Shown: in pieces, positions 38,684 to 48,543 of the stretch
Position numbering within the stretch: the first letter of the stretch is position 1
Layout of the letters: each line of letters starts with the position of its first letter
NCBI RefSeq assembly: GCF_001661345.1
Contig: NW_017962924.1
Location: forward strand, 434,001-498,000
Direction: 5' to 3'
DNA length: 64,000 nt
Source of the DNA: Ascoidea rubescens DSM 1968
Lineage: Eukaryota; Ascomycota; Saccharomycetes; Ascoideales; Ascoideaceae
The notes under the pieces: generated by a model
Databases searched by the model: none
What the model saw: the letters and a program-made list of their open reading frames with translations, nothing else
What the model was told of the DNA's origin: nothing
Program-made: the position numbers and the translations under genes

Positions 38684-40783
38684 TTAAAAATTTTCATTAA
38701 ATCTAATAGAATCATTATTTTGATTGGAGCCGTCATATTGATTTTCATTCCAATCATTTGAACCAAAATTATTGTCATTTTCAGTGATTTCAATATCCTT
38801 TTTAAACTGATTTTCAAATTTTGATAAATAATCAATATCATCATCAGTTGAACAATTTAAAGAAATCGTTGCTTCGTATTTTAGAATACAACTTCTACAA
38901 CAAAATTTTTTCTTGATCGGAACCAATTTATTGCCTAGAATATCCCACCATTCAATTACTGTGCCAATTGGTCTTATAATATATTTTTTGCAGGTAAAAC
39001 ATAATTCATTATTTGAACCATTGATTAATGCTTTAGACACTAATTCTAAATGGGATTTGCTTAAATTTTTTGCCCAATAACTTGATTCTGACTTTGACAA
39101 CTTATAAGTGGCTAGTTGTCGTAAACACAATTCTGATAGTTTTGGAAGAATTGGGGTTGAAGCTTCAATAATTTTTTGGATTTTAAGTCTTTGCTGCTTG
39201 TTTTTGAGATATAATTCATATTTTAGTTCTTTGATTGAGGGGGGATCTTTGCTTTTTTTTGAATGATTATGTTTATTATCGTTTTCATGATTATTGTATG
39301 AGTTTTTCAATAAATTTATTGTTTTTGATATGTTAATTCTTATATTATCAATTTTATTTTGCAAGTTTTTATCATCAAAGATAATTTCTGAAGCAAATCT
39401 CAAATATGCAAAAGAATTGATTGTGGAAATTGTTATGATTCTGAAATTTTTAAAGGGATAGATTTTTTGGAAATTTGAAAACTCCAATAGTTTTGAATTT
39501 GGTCGAATACATAAAGTTCCAAGATTATTTAAGTAAAGTATTTGCCATGGCAAATATTTGAATTTATTGAGAGATAAATTAAGTGATCTTAGATAGTTTG
39601 AGCAATTTAGTATCAGACCAGGAATTGAAGATAGTTTATTATCTCTGAAACTTAAGACCTGGATATTTGGAATATCGAATAATCTAGGATTGATGTTAAT
39701 TAATTTATTATGATAAAAATATAGTTGGAAATTTGGGGATTTGATTTTTTTAGTTTCTTTATCGAATAAGACTAGATCTTTTATATCGCTGATAGCGTTT
39801 GGAATAGAAATTAGATTTAGACTATCAAAATTTAAAGACTGGTTATTTTGAAATTCGATGGAATCATCATTAAATGCGTCGGATATCTTTTGTTTGATTA
39901 GCTGATGAATTAATCTTTGGTTATTGTTATTGATATCAATTTTTGATATTTTTGAGTTTAGTGTATTGCTATTATTGTCAATAAAATATTCAGCATTTAT
40001 ATTGTTGTTATTGTTGTTATTGTTATTATTGTTATTATTGTTATTATTATTGTTTATGCTCTTAGAATGAAAATGAAAATCAAACTCAAATTCACTATCT
40101 TGATCTGGGGAATTTGAATCACTATAATTTATATAATTTGGTTGAATTCTACCATACTTGTCTAAATCTATATCAAAACAGGTAACATCTGAGTTGCAAC
40201 TAATAAGTAAATCCAGTTTATTCTTATGGCTGTTTTCAGCATTGGTAGTATCATCATTGTGATCAAAATTATGAATAGAAAAACGATTTAAATTGGGGAC
40301 AGGTAGACTAGTTATTGTTTCATCTGGATTAAAAGTAAAATTGTTATCATTATCATTATCATTATCATTGTCATCGTCATCGTCATCGTTATCTTCATCA
40401 GTGAAATCAATGTTATTATTTTCCAGAGAGTCATGATAATCACGACCAACATTCGAGTGTGGAGGGGAGCTTGGTAGTGAATTTATATGGAGATGATTGC
40501 TCGAATTCAAAGAGTTATCGACAAAATTATAAACAGATTCACTGGATAAATCAGTTGAATTAACAAGACTAGATGAAGTTGTATCAATAGAGGCTTCTGA
40601 ATCCAAAAAATCATCTATTGAAACATCATTAAATTGGCTTGGGTTGTTAATGGCTCTTGCTCTAAGCGATGGCAATCTTGCACTGGTATTGTATGAGGTG
40701 GTTCCAGGGTCAAAAGAAATAGATCTTTTCTTTCTCGACTTAGAAGCCAGAGGAAATAAATTACGATTGGATCTTTTTCTCAT
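38684..40783 (-). CDS. Leucine-rich-repeat protein with C-terminal Cys motif
   Basis: A 699-residue protein. The N-terminal third is disordered and rich in Ser, Asp and Asn, including an Asp/Asn run and a long Asn run near residues 243-260. A short LRR block (about 300-440) has recognisable units such as IQVLSFRDNKLSSIPGL and LRSLNLSLNKFKYLPW. After an Asn/Lys-rich linker, the C-terminal domain contains LPKLSELCLRQLATY, CFTCKKYIIRPIGTVIEWWD and KKFCCRSCILKYE. The last two give a CxxC ... CCxxC arrangement that may bind zinc. LRR proteins with this tail occur in other fungi to my knowledge, but I cannot name the function. Divergent from the DUF4246 gene. Confidence 0.8.
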   Translation of the reverse strand: MRKRSNRNLFPLASKSRKKRSISFDPGTTSYNTSARLPSLRARAINNPSQFNDVSIDDFLDSEASIDTTSSSLVNSTDLSSESVYNFVDNSLNSSNHLHINSLPSSPPHSNVGRDYHDSLENNNIDFTDEDNDDDDDDNDNDNDNDNNFTFNPDETITSLPVPNLNRFSIHNFDHNDDTTNAENSHKNKLDLLISCNSDVTCFDIDLDKYGRIQPNYINYSDSNSPDQDSEFEFDFHFHSKSINNNNNNNNNNNNNNNNNNINAEYFIDNNSNTLNSKISKIDINNNNQRLIHQLIKQKISDAFNDDSIEFQNNQSLNFDSLNLISIPNAISDIKDLVLFDKETKKIKSPNFQLYFYHNKLININPRLFDIPNIQVLSFRDNKLSSIPGLILNCSNYLRSLNLSLNKFKYLPWQILYLNNLGTLCIRPNSKLLEFSNFQKIYPFKNFRIITISTINSFAYLRFASEIIFDDKNLQNKIDNIRINISKTINLLKNSYNNHENDNKHNHSKKSKDPPSIKELKYELYLKNKQQRLKIQKIIEASTPILPKLSELCLRQLATYKLSKSESSYWAKNLSKSHLELVSKALINGSNNELCFTCKKYIIRPIGTVIEWWDILGNKLVPIKKKFCCRSCILKYEATISLNCSTDDDIDYLSKFENQFKKDIEITENDNNFGSNDWNENQYDGSNQNNDSIRFNENF

Positions 40784-41413
40784 TTTATAAAAAAATAAAA
40801 AAGGGAATAAGAGAAAGCATCAAGAGATAAGAAATAAGACATGGAGGAACTGAAGGTCTGAAACTGGTGCGATTGCTTTGGGATTCCTTTTCGTTTCGCT
40901 TCGATTCGGCAACAGCCACTTCCCAAAAAAGCAGCTGTCCAAAAGAGGACAGTTCCCGGGGAAATAGCGCATTCTCCCGCTTTCTTGCTTATTTGATGTG
41001 CTGTCACCGAGTTAGGCAACCCGTCTCTTTTGCACAATTCCAAACCAACAGGCCGTCAAACCAAAACGAAAAGACAACCGATCCGTTATTCGTAAAACAC
41101 GCTGTTCAAGCGGTTCGAAATGCGTATATAATGTTTGACGATGCACCGGTATCGATTGTGCTTCGAAATACAGTTGCGTGACGAATAAGTACGCAACTAA
41201 CTTCGCTGCATTAGAAAGCGAGATCCTGTGCTGTTTGTCCATATGCTCTGTATACAGATATTTGTCTCAAAATAGACAATAGTTTGGATCTTGAATTTTT
41301 GCTATCGAAAATAAACTTTTCTGGGGTTTGTTTGAGCTTATAAATATGCTGAAAAGTCTCTTTTCATTTATTCTTTTGTGATCCTTTTCAATTTCATCTC
41401 CATCTTGTCCATC
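40784..41413. promoter_or_regulatory. Divergent promoter region LRR gene / DUF4246 gene
   Basis: GC-rich core at about 40860-41110, with AT-rich flanks and a TATAAATA box near 41338 ahead of the + gene. Overlapping open frames on both strands in the GC-rich core have no supporting features. Confidence 0.5.
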
Positions 41414-43120
41414 ATGTCTTTTATAACCTATCATAATTTTTTAATTCCAATAAGACCGAATATTGTATTTGATCTTCAGCTGATATCCTACGAGATTAGA
41501 TCAAAGCCAAACTGGTCCACAAAGTACCAAGATCCAACAATCAGATCGAAATGGGAGAGAGAAATAAGGTCTGGGCTATTGAAACGCAGCTACCATTACG
41601 ACAATCTCGACCATTTAATCAAATATGTTTTTGATCATTTGAAGTATTTCCATTATATCCAGAGTGTGACTGAAGACAAGTATGATTGTGGTTTGATTGA
41701 TTACATTTTTTGCAAAGATGATATTATTAACCCAGATTTGAAAACAAAATTTCTTAAAAGTGCCCAAAACCTCGAAGCAAACGAACCAAAAGATTATCAT
41801 CCCAATTCAAATGATCAGGTTCTAGACTTGCTTCATCCTTCGTTATACACTCTAAGATATGGTTATTCGCCTGTTTTAATTGATAACAAGTTGAAAATCG
41901 TTGAACATGCTGATGCATACAAACCAAATAGATCTACTTACAAAATATCTCAATATATTTCCGAAAATTTCCAATGGTTACCAACTGTTTTCAAATTCAA
42001 TAAATCTTCAGATGCTTATGAGATTCAATCATATATCAATAATCTACATCCATTCAAATACACTGATCTATATAACGATATCCAAAAAATCTTCAACTCC
42101 TGTTTAAATGGATTGTCTTTAGTATTGTCTCGAGCAGAAACAGATGCTCTTAATACTTTTGAAACATTCAACAAATCAATCTCCATTCCTTTTGCTTCCC
42201 AAGAAATATACGATGAGAGCTTTCAAAGTTTGGTTGATGGTTTAAAAGAGAAAGCAGAATATTTAGATTATGGGTTCCAATACGATGTTGAATCCTACAT
42301 TGAAAAATTATATGACGATGGTACAACTACTAAACATCTACTTCCATATTCAAACAAGTCGTTAAAGTTCCCAATTGAAGAAAAGGATTTCAAAGTCGAT
42401 CTACTAAACTTGAAAGAACTGTATCCTGAGCTCAAAGTCATTGTCAAATTGGCCAATATTGAATTGACTCCTGAGAACCCAACCTATAATGGTGGTTCAT
42501 GGCATGTTGAGGGCTGTGATAATGAGAAAATCGTTGCAACAATCCTATATTATTACGAAAATGACAACATCACTGGAAGCTCTATAAGCTTTAGAGCTCC
42601 TGTTGCCTGTGAAGACTTTTACGAATACGAACAAGATGCAACTGGTCCTGTTTGGGACCTATATAGTCTTTCAAGAGAATCTAGAGCTGTTAGCAATCAA
42701 GGTCATATCAACTGTACTGAAAACAGACTATTGGTTTTTCCCAACTTCTTGCAGCATCATGTTAACAAGTTCTCATTGTTAGATAAAACCAAGCCTGGAA
42801 CTAGGAAAATCCTATGTTTCTTTGTTGTTGATCCATCCTTAGGTGATGAAACTCCTGTTTTCTCCACGAGTGATGTTCCAATTCAAAGAAAAGACTGGTG
42901 GGACGACCAAGAATATAAAGAAGAATTCAAAAAGTATCTAACCGATGAAACGAGATTGCAGATTCAAGAATTGATACACAACAACAAGGTCAAGTTTGAA
43001 TGGCCAATCTTACTTGAAGAATCTAAAACCTTGAGACTTCAGTTGATGAAAGAAAGATCATCTCAAGATAAAGATGAAAGCAATGTTTTCAATAACAAAT
43101 TTTGTTTATGTGAACATTAA
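41414..43120 (+). CDS. DUF4246 family protein
   Basis: A 568-residue protein from the ATG at 41414; the frame is open upstream but has no earlier ATG. The match to the fungal DUF4246 family rests on conserved blocks: YRRL-type RSKWEREI near the N-terminus, INNLHP, VIVKLANIELTPENPTYNGGSWHVEG, and HHVNKFSLLDKTKPGTRKILCFFVVDP. The H-x-E in SWHVEG and the later His followed by Arg (TRKIL) look like the Fe(II)/2-oxoglutarate dioxygenase pattern HxE/D...H...R. An oxygenase role is therefore plausible but unproven. Many fungi have several copies and S. cerevisiae lacks it as far as I know. Its 3' end lies only 88 bp from that of the convergent LRR gene. Confidence 0.85.
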   Translation: MSFITYHNFLIPIRPNIVFDLQLISYEIRSKPNWSTKYQDPTIRSKWEREIRSGLLKRSYHYDNLDHLIKYVFDHLKYFHYIQSVTEDKYDCGLIDYIFCKDDIINPDLKTKFLKSAQNLEANEPKDYHPNSNDQVLDLLHPSLYTLRYGYSPVLIDNKLKIVEHADAYKPNRSTYKISQYISENFQWLPTVFKFNKSSDAYEIQSYINNLHPFKYTDLYNDIQKIFNSCLNGLSLVLSRAETDALNTFETFNKSISIPFASQEIYDESFQSLVDGLKEKAEYLDYGFQYDVESYIEKLYDDGTTTKHLLPYSNKSLKFPIEEKDFKVDLLNLKELYPELKVIVKLANIELTPENPTYNGGSWHVEGCDNEKIVATILYYYENDNITGSSISFRAPVACEDFYEYEQDATGPVWDLYSLSRESRAVSNQGHINCTENRLLVFPNFLQHHVNKFSLLDKTKPGTRKILCFFVVDPSLGDETPVFSTSDVPIQRKDWWDDQEYKEEFKKYLTDETRLQIQELIHNNKVKFEWPILLEESKTLRLQLMKERSSQDKDESNVFNNKFCLCEH

Positions 43121-43181
43121 TTTAATGATTTGTTTGGTTTTTTTTCTCAAGTTATGTAATTAAAGCATCAATATAGTTATA

Positions 43182-43197
43182 ATAGCTATATAGCTAT
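43182..43197. repeat. 16-bp perfect palindrome between convergent genes
   Basis: ATAGCTATATAGCTAT is self-complementary and sits in the 88-bp gap between two convergent stop codons. It may serve as a shared 3'-end signal. Confidence 0.7.
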
Positions 43198-43207
43198 ATT
43201 ATTTATT

Positions 43208-45331
43208 CTAATTCAATTTTCTTTTTTTTGCTGCTTCTTCTATCTCATTTTTGCAATCATCAGTGGGGTGTTTGTTAGCAGATGAGCATAAATTCTCTTT
43301 TTGTTTTTGCTTATTATCATTACAACTATTCTCTATTTCAACAATTTCAACTATTTCCTTTTCCTTTTCCTTTTCCTTTTCCTTTTCCTTTTCCTTTTCC
43401 TTTTCCTTTTCCTTTTCTTTCTCTTTCTTGTTTTCATTCGAAATTTCATTGCTGTCTCCATCCTTTAGGATTTTTGTTTTTCTTAAAGCATCAAGATCAA
43501 TTTTTTGATCTCTGAAACAATACAAATTTTTTAATTTCTTTAAATCTCCAAATTTTATATCAACTTCTCCAAAACAGTTGTACGATAAATCCAATGTTTC
43601 CAAGTTTTCTAAAAAATTTACTTCATCCACTTTGAATTCTTGAAAATCATTATTGTTTAAATCTAAGACTTTTAGATTTGGAAAATCAATTAAATTTAAA
43701 CTCCACCAGTGATAGATTTTATTGAATGATAAATCTAAATTTTCCAAGTAAAAGACAACCTTCTTATTACTTTCTTTGCTGTCATCTTCACTGCTGTTTT
43801 TATCTTCAGATTCAATATCAAAGTAAATTTCCTCGATTTCGTTATGTGATAAATTTAAATATTTCAAAGTTTTAGGGATATTTTCCAAAAATGATGCATC
43901 TGCAATTTTACTAAACAGTAGATTCAATCTCTCCAATTTCTCAACTCCTTGAAAATTCTCTTTTTTTAAATTTACATTTTTCCTCATAAATTTAACGTTC
44001 AAATCTCTCAAGTTTTTCAATAGTTTTATTTCTTCAAAATTAAAACAATTATTATAAACATATTTTAACTGTTCTAAATTGCTAAAATACTTTGAAAGCA
44101 GAGGCGTTTCTGTTTTGGCAAAGTTAATTTGGCTTAAATTTAGAATTTTTATGTTTTTTAAATCATTATTTATTTTAATTTCGCTGATCCCATTATATGA
44201 CAAATCTAAGACCTCCAAGTTTTTCAAGTCTTCCAAATTTTCAATTAAATAAAGACAATTTGCTGATATGTTTAAATATTTGAGTTTGGTTAAGTTGTTA
44301 ATATTATCAATTTTTGGGATCTCGTTATGGGCTAAATTTAGATATTCCAAGTCAATAAAATTATTGAAAAATTTTGGTATTTTGTCCAAATCATATCTAT
44401 TAATCTGTAAATGTTTTAGCCTTTTAAAATTTTCTAATGAGCCAACTTCAAAAGTTACAGTTTTGTAATCAAAAGCAAACGCTTCAAGCAATAAATATTC
44501 TAAATTAACTAATTTTTCAAATTTTTGAAAATCAAAATGATTTCCAGTAACTCTAAGATAATTTAATTTGTTTAAGAAATTCAATTCTGGCAATTTCGTT
44601 AAATTACAACTTTTGAATGTAAGAGATTCTAAACTCACCAATGCCAACCAAAAACCCAATGATTTTGGGAATTTAGAAACATTAAAAAAACTCAACCTTT
44701 TCAATAGAGAGAGATTTCTGTTGGAGCTTTCAGGAAACTCAGTTAGATCTGAATTGTAAAATAAAATACTGTTCATGTTTTTATACATTTTCTCAAAAAG
44801 TTTTACATGCTTGAACTCTGTAATTGAAGTCAATGATACTTTGCTCAACTGATGAACAAGTTGATTCTGTAGAACAGAGTGGTTTAAAATCTTTCTCGCT
44901 ATCTTTGGACCAAGATCTGCTAAAGAAGTAAAATATAAAACAGATAAATTCGAAAAGAGTATTTGCTCATTTTCGATCAATTGAAAGAACCGAAATCCAA
45001 AATTATTATTTGAACCACGAAAGACCAAATCTAGCTCTTTTGTTGAATTGAAATGATTTCTAAACGTTTGAACATTGCTGATGATATCTTCAACCCTCAA
45101 ACGACAGTAGAATGCTCTGAGTTTGATAATTGACAGACGAAGACCATACTTAGGCTGTCGATCTGCTCCATCTGTTTCTTCAAGAACCACCAAGTTCTCG
45201 AATAGACCTGAATAAGCACAGCAGGAAATCGAAGCAAAGGGGGATAACGTCAAAAGCCAGACTTTGTCCTTTGGAATGTAAAAGATAATCTTACTGATGA
45301 TGTTGAAAGGTAACTTAGACTGAATGTCCAT
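43208..45331 (-). CDS. Leucine-rich-repeat protein, F-box-like N-terminus
   Basis: A 707-residue protein. The N-terminus (KLPFNIISKIIFYIPKDKV) resembles an F-box opening (LP-x-E-I-x-x-x-I), though too diverged to be certain. From about residue 130 to 600 there are many LRRs of the SDS22/bacterial-like type, for example LEVLDLSYNGISEIKI, LKYLNISANCLYLIENL and LKVLDLNNNDFQEF. The C-terminal ~100 residues carry a Lys-Glu dipeptide repeat and a basic tail. If the F-box is real it would be an SCF substrate receptor. Otherwise it is a scaffold of unknown role. It is not similar enough to Grr1 or Ufo1 for me to name it. Confidence 0.75.
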   Translation of the reverse strand: MDIQSKLPFNIISKIIFYIPKDKVWLLTLSPFASISCCAYSGLFENLVVLEETDGADRQPKYGLRLSIIKLRAFYCRLRVEDIISNVQTFRNHFNSTKELDLVFRGSNNNFGFRFFQLIENEQILFSNLSVLYFTSLADLGPKIARKILNHSVLQNQLVHQLSKVSLTSITEFKHVKLFEKMYKNMNSILFYNSDLTEFPESSNRNLSLLKRLSFFNVSKFPKSLGFWLALVSLESLTFKSCNLTKLPELNFLNKLNYLRVTGNHFDFQKFEKLVNLEYLLLEAFAFDYKTVTFEVGSLENFKRLKHLQINRYDLDKIPKFFNNFIDLEYLNLAHNEIPKIDNINNLTKLKYLNISANCLYLIENLEDLKNLEVLDLSYNGISEIKINNDLKNIKILNLSQINFAKTETPLLSKYFSNLEQLKYVYNNCFNFEEIKLLKNLRDLNVKFMRKNVNLKKENFQGVEKLERLNLLFSKIADASFLENIPKTLKYLNLSHNEIEEIYFDIESEDKNSSEDDSKESNKKVVFYLENLDLSFNKIYHWWSLNLIDFPNLKVLDLNNNDFQEFKVDEVNFLENLETLDLSYNCFGEVDIKFGDLKKLKNLYCFRDQKIDLDALRKTKILKDGDSNEISNENKKEKEKEKEKEKEKEKEKEKEKEKEIVEIVEIENSCNDNKQKQKENLCSSANKHPTDDCKNEIEEAAKKRKLN
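43347..43428 (-). repeat. Hexanucleotide repeat CCTTTT coding Lys-Glu in the LRR gene
   Basis: About 12 CCTTTT units, read on the minus strand as alternating AAG/GAA or AAA/GAA codons, giving a (KE)n charged stretch. Confidence 0.9.
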
Positions 45332-46589
45332 CGTAGTAGCATAATTTTGGAGCCAGAGATGGAGTAACCACTAAAGGAAACAAAAAGTGATAAAAGACTT
45401 GAAACAAAATGTTTTTGAAAGCCTGGTATTTAAGGAAAGAAAACGACCTAGGGAGACATAAATTTGGATGAGAGCTTGGGTCCCAATCCCAAATTGAAAG
45501 TGCAACCATTAAGAGTGTTTTCTTAATGGAAAATAAGAAACAGCTACAGTCAATTGAAATATTTTTCAGATACATTCAAAAGTTACATTTGCAGATTCAA
45601 TCAAAATTATAGTCTTTTCTACTACTTCCCTTGAGAATAAGTTTAATTCTGTAATTTGTTACTAATTGGAGAGGGATTTGTGATACTTTTATCCAAAAAC
45701 CTCTTAACGTTTATTTCTTTTTTTTTCCGTTTATTTACTTTTATTTCAACGAATGGTCAGAAAAGAATTGGCACTTGGTCCACAAATTGCTTCTATCATA
45801 GACTGCATTATCTGAATTATTTTGATCTGAAATGATTTGCATCACAGAATTGAATCAACTTTGGTAACGTTTATTTCAGAACAGTAGTTATTTCTGGCTC
45901 CTTTAAATAGAATAAGAAGGGTCAGATAACTATAATTTTGTAGCTGATAGTACCATAGCTGTGGTTAGACCATCCTCCTGCTTGCTCATGCAAGTATCGT
46001 TATGTTTGTACCTTACTCTGAATGTAAAATCATGCATTGTGGTGTTTGTTCCTTTGGCCTGGATGTAACAGGATTCACTGGGTAAACTGTCAAACTCTGC
46101 TCAGCGCGTCTGTATGCATGTTTGCTTACACTTTGCATATGCAGATCACGTATTTGTTAATCACGTGAGTGGCTTCTTTTGTTAATTTTTCGAGCTGGTG
46201 AGTTAAATATTGAACTGCAATATCAATTTTCTATATTATGGAAGAAACACTTCTCTGGTGAAATAGCTGGATCAAATCAAAGTCTCAAACAAATAAAAGC
46301 TCCTCCAATCAAGGAAATTCACTCTTCACCAGATTAATAAAGTTTTAACAAAACAAAAAAATATTTGTAGACCTTCCTAGCCAGTTAAATAAGTCCAGTT
46401 CCTTTAAAGGATGGTTCAGGAAAGGATTTCTTGATTATCCTAAATATTGATTATTTTGTGGATTATTATAAAAAAACGGGAAATAAAAATATTGAAAACT
46501 ATGAAAAGTGGAAATTTAGTTACAAAAATAATAACAATACAATACTTGTACCAATTGTATTTTTTACTATTTGTTTCTTTACTTTTATC
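45332..46589. other. Long intergenic region upstream of the F-box-like LRR gene
   Basis: About 1.26 kb without a credible gene. It holds a TCACGTGA palindrome at 46161-46168, and moderately GC-rich sequence around 45950-46140 that could be regulatory or an unannotated RNA. No tRNA or known RNA is recognised by eye. Confidence 0.45.
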
Positions 46590-47369
46590 TCAAATTGTGT
46601 TTTCAGAGACTTTATCTATCTTAAATGTAATTTTATCTTGAGCTGTGCCTTCAGAGGCTTTATTTATCTTAAGTGTAATTTTAACTCCACTGTTTTTGGC
46701 TTCTTTTTGTTTTGGCTTTGCCTTTGCTCTGTTTTTTAGTTTTTCTTTATCTGAGAACGATTTAGAAAGGAACAATATCCCATCATCCTCTTGTAAAAGA
46801 TTTTCAATGCTAGACTTCCGCATAAATCTATTAGTAGCTTCAATCAGATAAGCCTTAATCTCGTCTTGAAATAAAAATTCATCACAAGTTTGACAATGTT
46901 GAAGATATTTAGAAGGACGTAATTTTTTGGAATTATTTTTTTTAAAGTTATTTTTGTTGGAATCATTTTTTTTGAGATCATTTTTTTTGAGATCGTTTTT
47001 TTTGAAACTATTTTTTTTGGTTTTTTGTAAATTAGCTTGACTTTTTTCAATCTTTGGATTTTTAGGAACTTCTTTGGTTTCAACAGCAGTGACAGCGTTA
47101 AATCTTGAAGCCGTATGCAGCTTTTTCTTAAAATTCAAAAAATCAGCTTCATCTTTATCCTTGAGTTTTGCTTCAATTTGGTTTAGGAAAAACTTTTCAT
47201 CAATTTCATCAATTTTTCCATTTTTAATTTTCTTTTGAATAGTTTTCCTAGCTGCCAGTATCAAAATGTTTTTACATATTTCCTCAAACTCACTTTCAGC
47301 TGAAGCTTTTTTATTATTATTAACCAAAAAGAATTGCTCTATACTCGATTTTAACATGCTGAAAACCAT
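46590..47369 (-). CDS. Lysine-rich protein of unknown function
   Basis: Unrecognised, about 259 residues from the ATG at 47369 (a second ATG follows four codons later). The N-terminal ~90 residues look helical and mixed-charge (FEEICKNILILAARKTIQKK). The centre is a Lys/Asn repeat with three KKNDL-type units and further KKN copies, probably a basic nucleic-acid-binding or nucleolar-type stretch. A CQTCDEF segment follows. The last 35 residues contain two similar units, KITLKINKASEGT and KITFKIDKVSENT. The sequence just before the ATG reads TTTCAG, resembling a 3' splice site, but I see no branch point or 5' site upstream to support an intron. Confidence 0.6.
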   Translation of the reverse strand: MVFSMLKSSIEQFFLVNNNKKASAESEFEEICKNILILAARKTIQKKIKNGKIDEIDEKFFLNQIEAKLKDKDEADFLNFKKKLHTASRFNAVTAVETKEVPKNPKIEKSQANLQKTKKNSFKKNDLKKNDLKKNDSNKNNFKKNNSKKLRPSKYLQHCQTCDEFLFQDEIKAYLIEATNRFMRKSSIENLLQEDDGILFLSKSFSDKEKLKNRAKAKPKQKEAKNSGVKITLKINKASEGTAQDKITFKIDKVSENTI

Positions 47370-48543
47370 CCTGAAATTCAAAAAATAAATATAGATAAAA
47401 CACCCAAAGAAAATATAGTCTAAACTATTTATTTTTAACTTTTATGTAAAAATTGAAAGAAAGAAACAAAATATTTTATTGGTGCAACGTTGAATCTTTT
47501 GGAAAACAAAACAAAACAAAAACTGTTGCAAAGAATAAAGTAATTGAGGAGCTGAGCTTTCTAAAGTCTGTTATTTTCTTTGTGAAACTCGATTAGTGCG
47601 CCTCCCAATTAAGAAGCTGCAATAATCCACATCCCAAACGACACTTTTTAGGATACGTTTACAACTGCAAAAGAGACTTTCAACCCACGCCAATTCCCCG
47701 AAAAACTGGTGAACAAACAAAATTTGGCAGCTCAAAAAAAGATCCTAGCTAATTTCCCACATAATTGCCCTCCTTGAACAGTACATCTGGTGCGGGGTAA
47801 AAGTGTTGTTTGAGATGTGAGCCATTAAAAAACAGTTTCCTGTGTAAATTACAGAACAGATAGCGCATATTCGTGTATATCACATACCATTATATGAACC
47901 CCAAAAGGGAAAAACACAAAAAGACATTGCAAAACAATTTCTCTTGAAATTAGAAAAGAAGCAAAACAGTTGTAAATTGCCAGCTAAGGCTTTGCTTTTC
48001 TTTATATTTTAACTGTAAGTTCCAGCAAAAAGCACACAAACATAAATATCTAAGTCTCATGGCTATCAAAATCGTCAATCGGTCGAAAGAATATTGCAAT
48101 CGAACCGCAAAACTAAAACATGAAGCCTTTGAAGGTATGTTTCAAATCATAAAAAGTAAAAAACAATTACAAACAACGTTTCTTATTTAGAATCATCACA
48201 AAAGCGTCTTTCTGTTCTTTACCTGAAAGTTATCGCGTAGCTATTGCAGAAAATCCTTGTGAATCTTCAAAGAGCCATTGGTCAAAAAAGAGCTGGTTCT
48301 CGTTCACCAATGTAACCATCTGTCCCTTCCCAATCACTAATCCCTTCCAATTATCGATCACTTCTATCACCAATCCCTTTTAATTGCAAATTACTGCTTC
48401 TGTTGCTTATCGCCTTCCTGTCCAAAATTCTGTTCATCCAGCAGTGGTGGCACGTGAACGAAAAATTTATCCAACAATCAAAATCTTCAAACTTTATTAT
48501 TTCTGTTTCAATCATCCTCTGAGTAACCATCAACAACAACAAT
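47370..48543. other. Divergent intergenic region upstream of RPO31
   Basis: About 1.2 kb. A CACGTG lies at 48451-48456. A 43-codon ATG frame at 48059-48190 contains a GTATGT, but no branch point follows. The stretch 48200-48540 is pyrimidine-rich leader or promoter. No gene is convincing. Confidence 0.5.

Noticed and set aside
46161-46260. TCACGTGA as a centromere CDEI element
   Set aside because: No CDEIII-like sequence follows an AT-rich CDEII of the right length; a plain E-box is more likely.
48059-48190. 43-codon ATG frame with an internal GTATGT, possibly a spliced small gene
   Set aside because: No TACTAAC/CACTAAC branch point follows, unlike the three introns that are well supported in this window.
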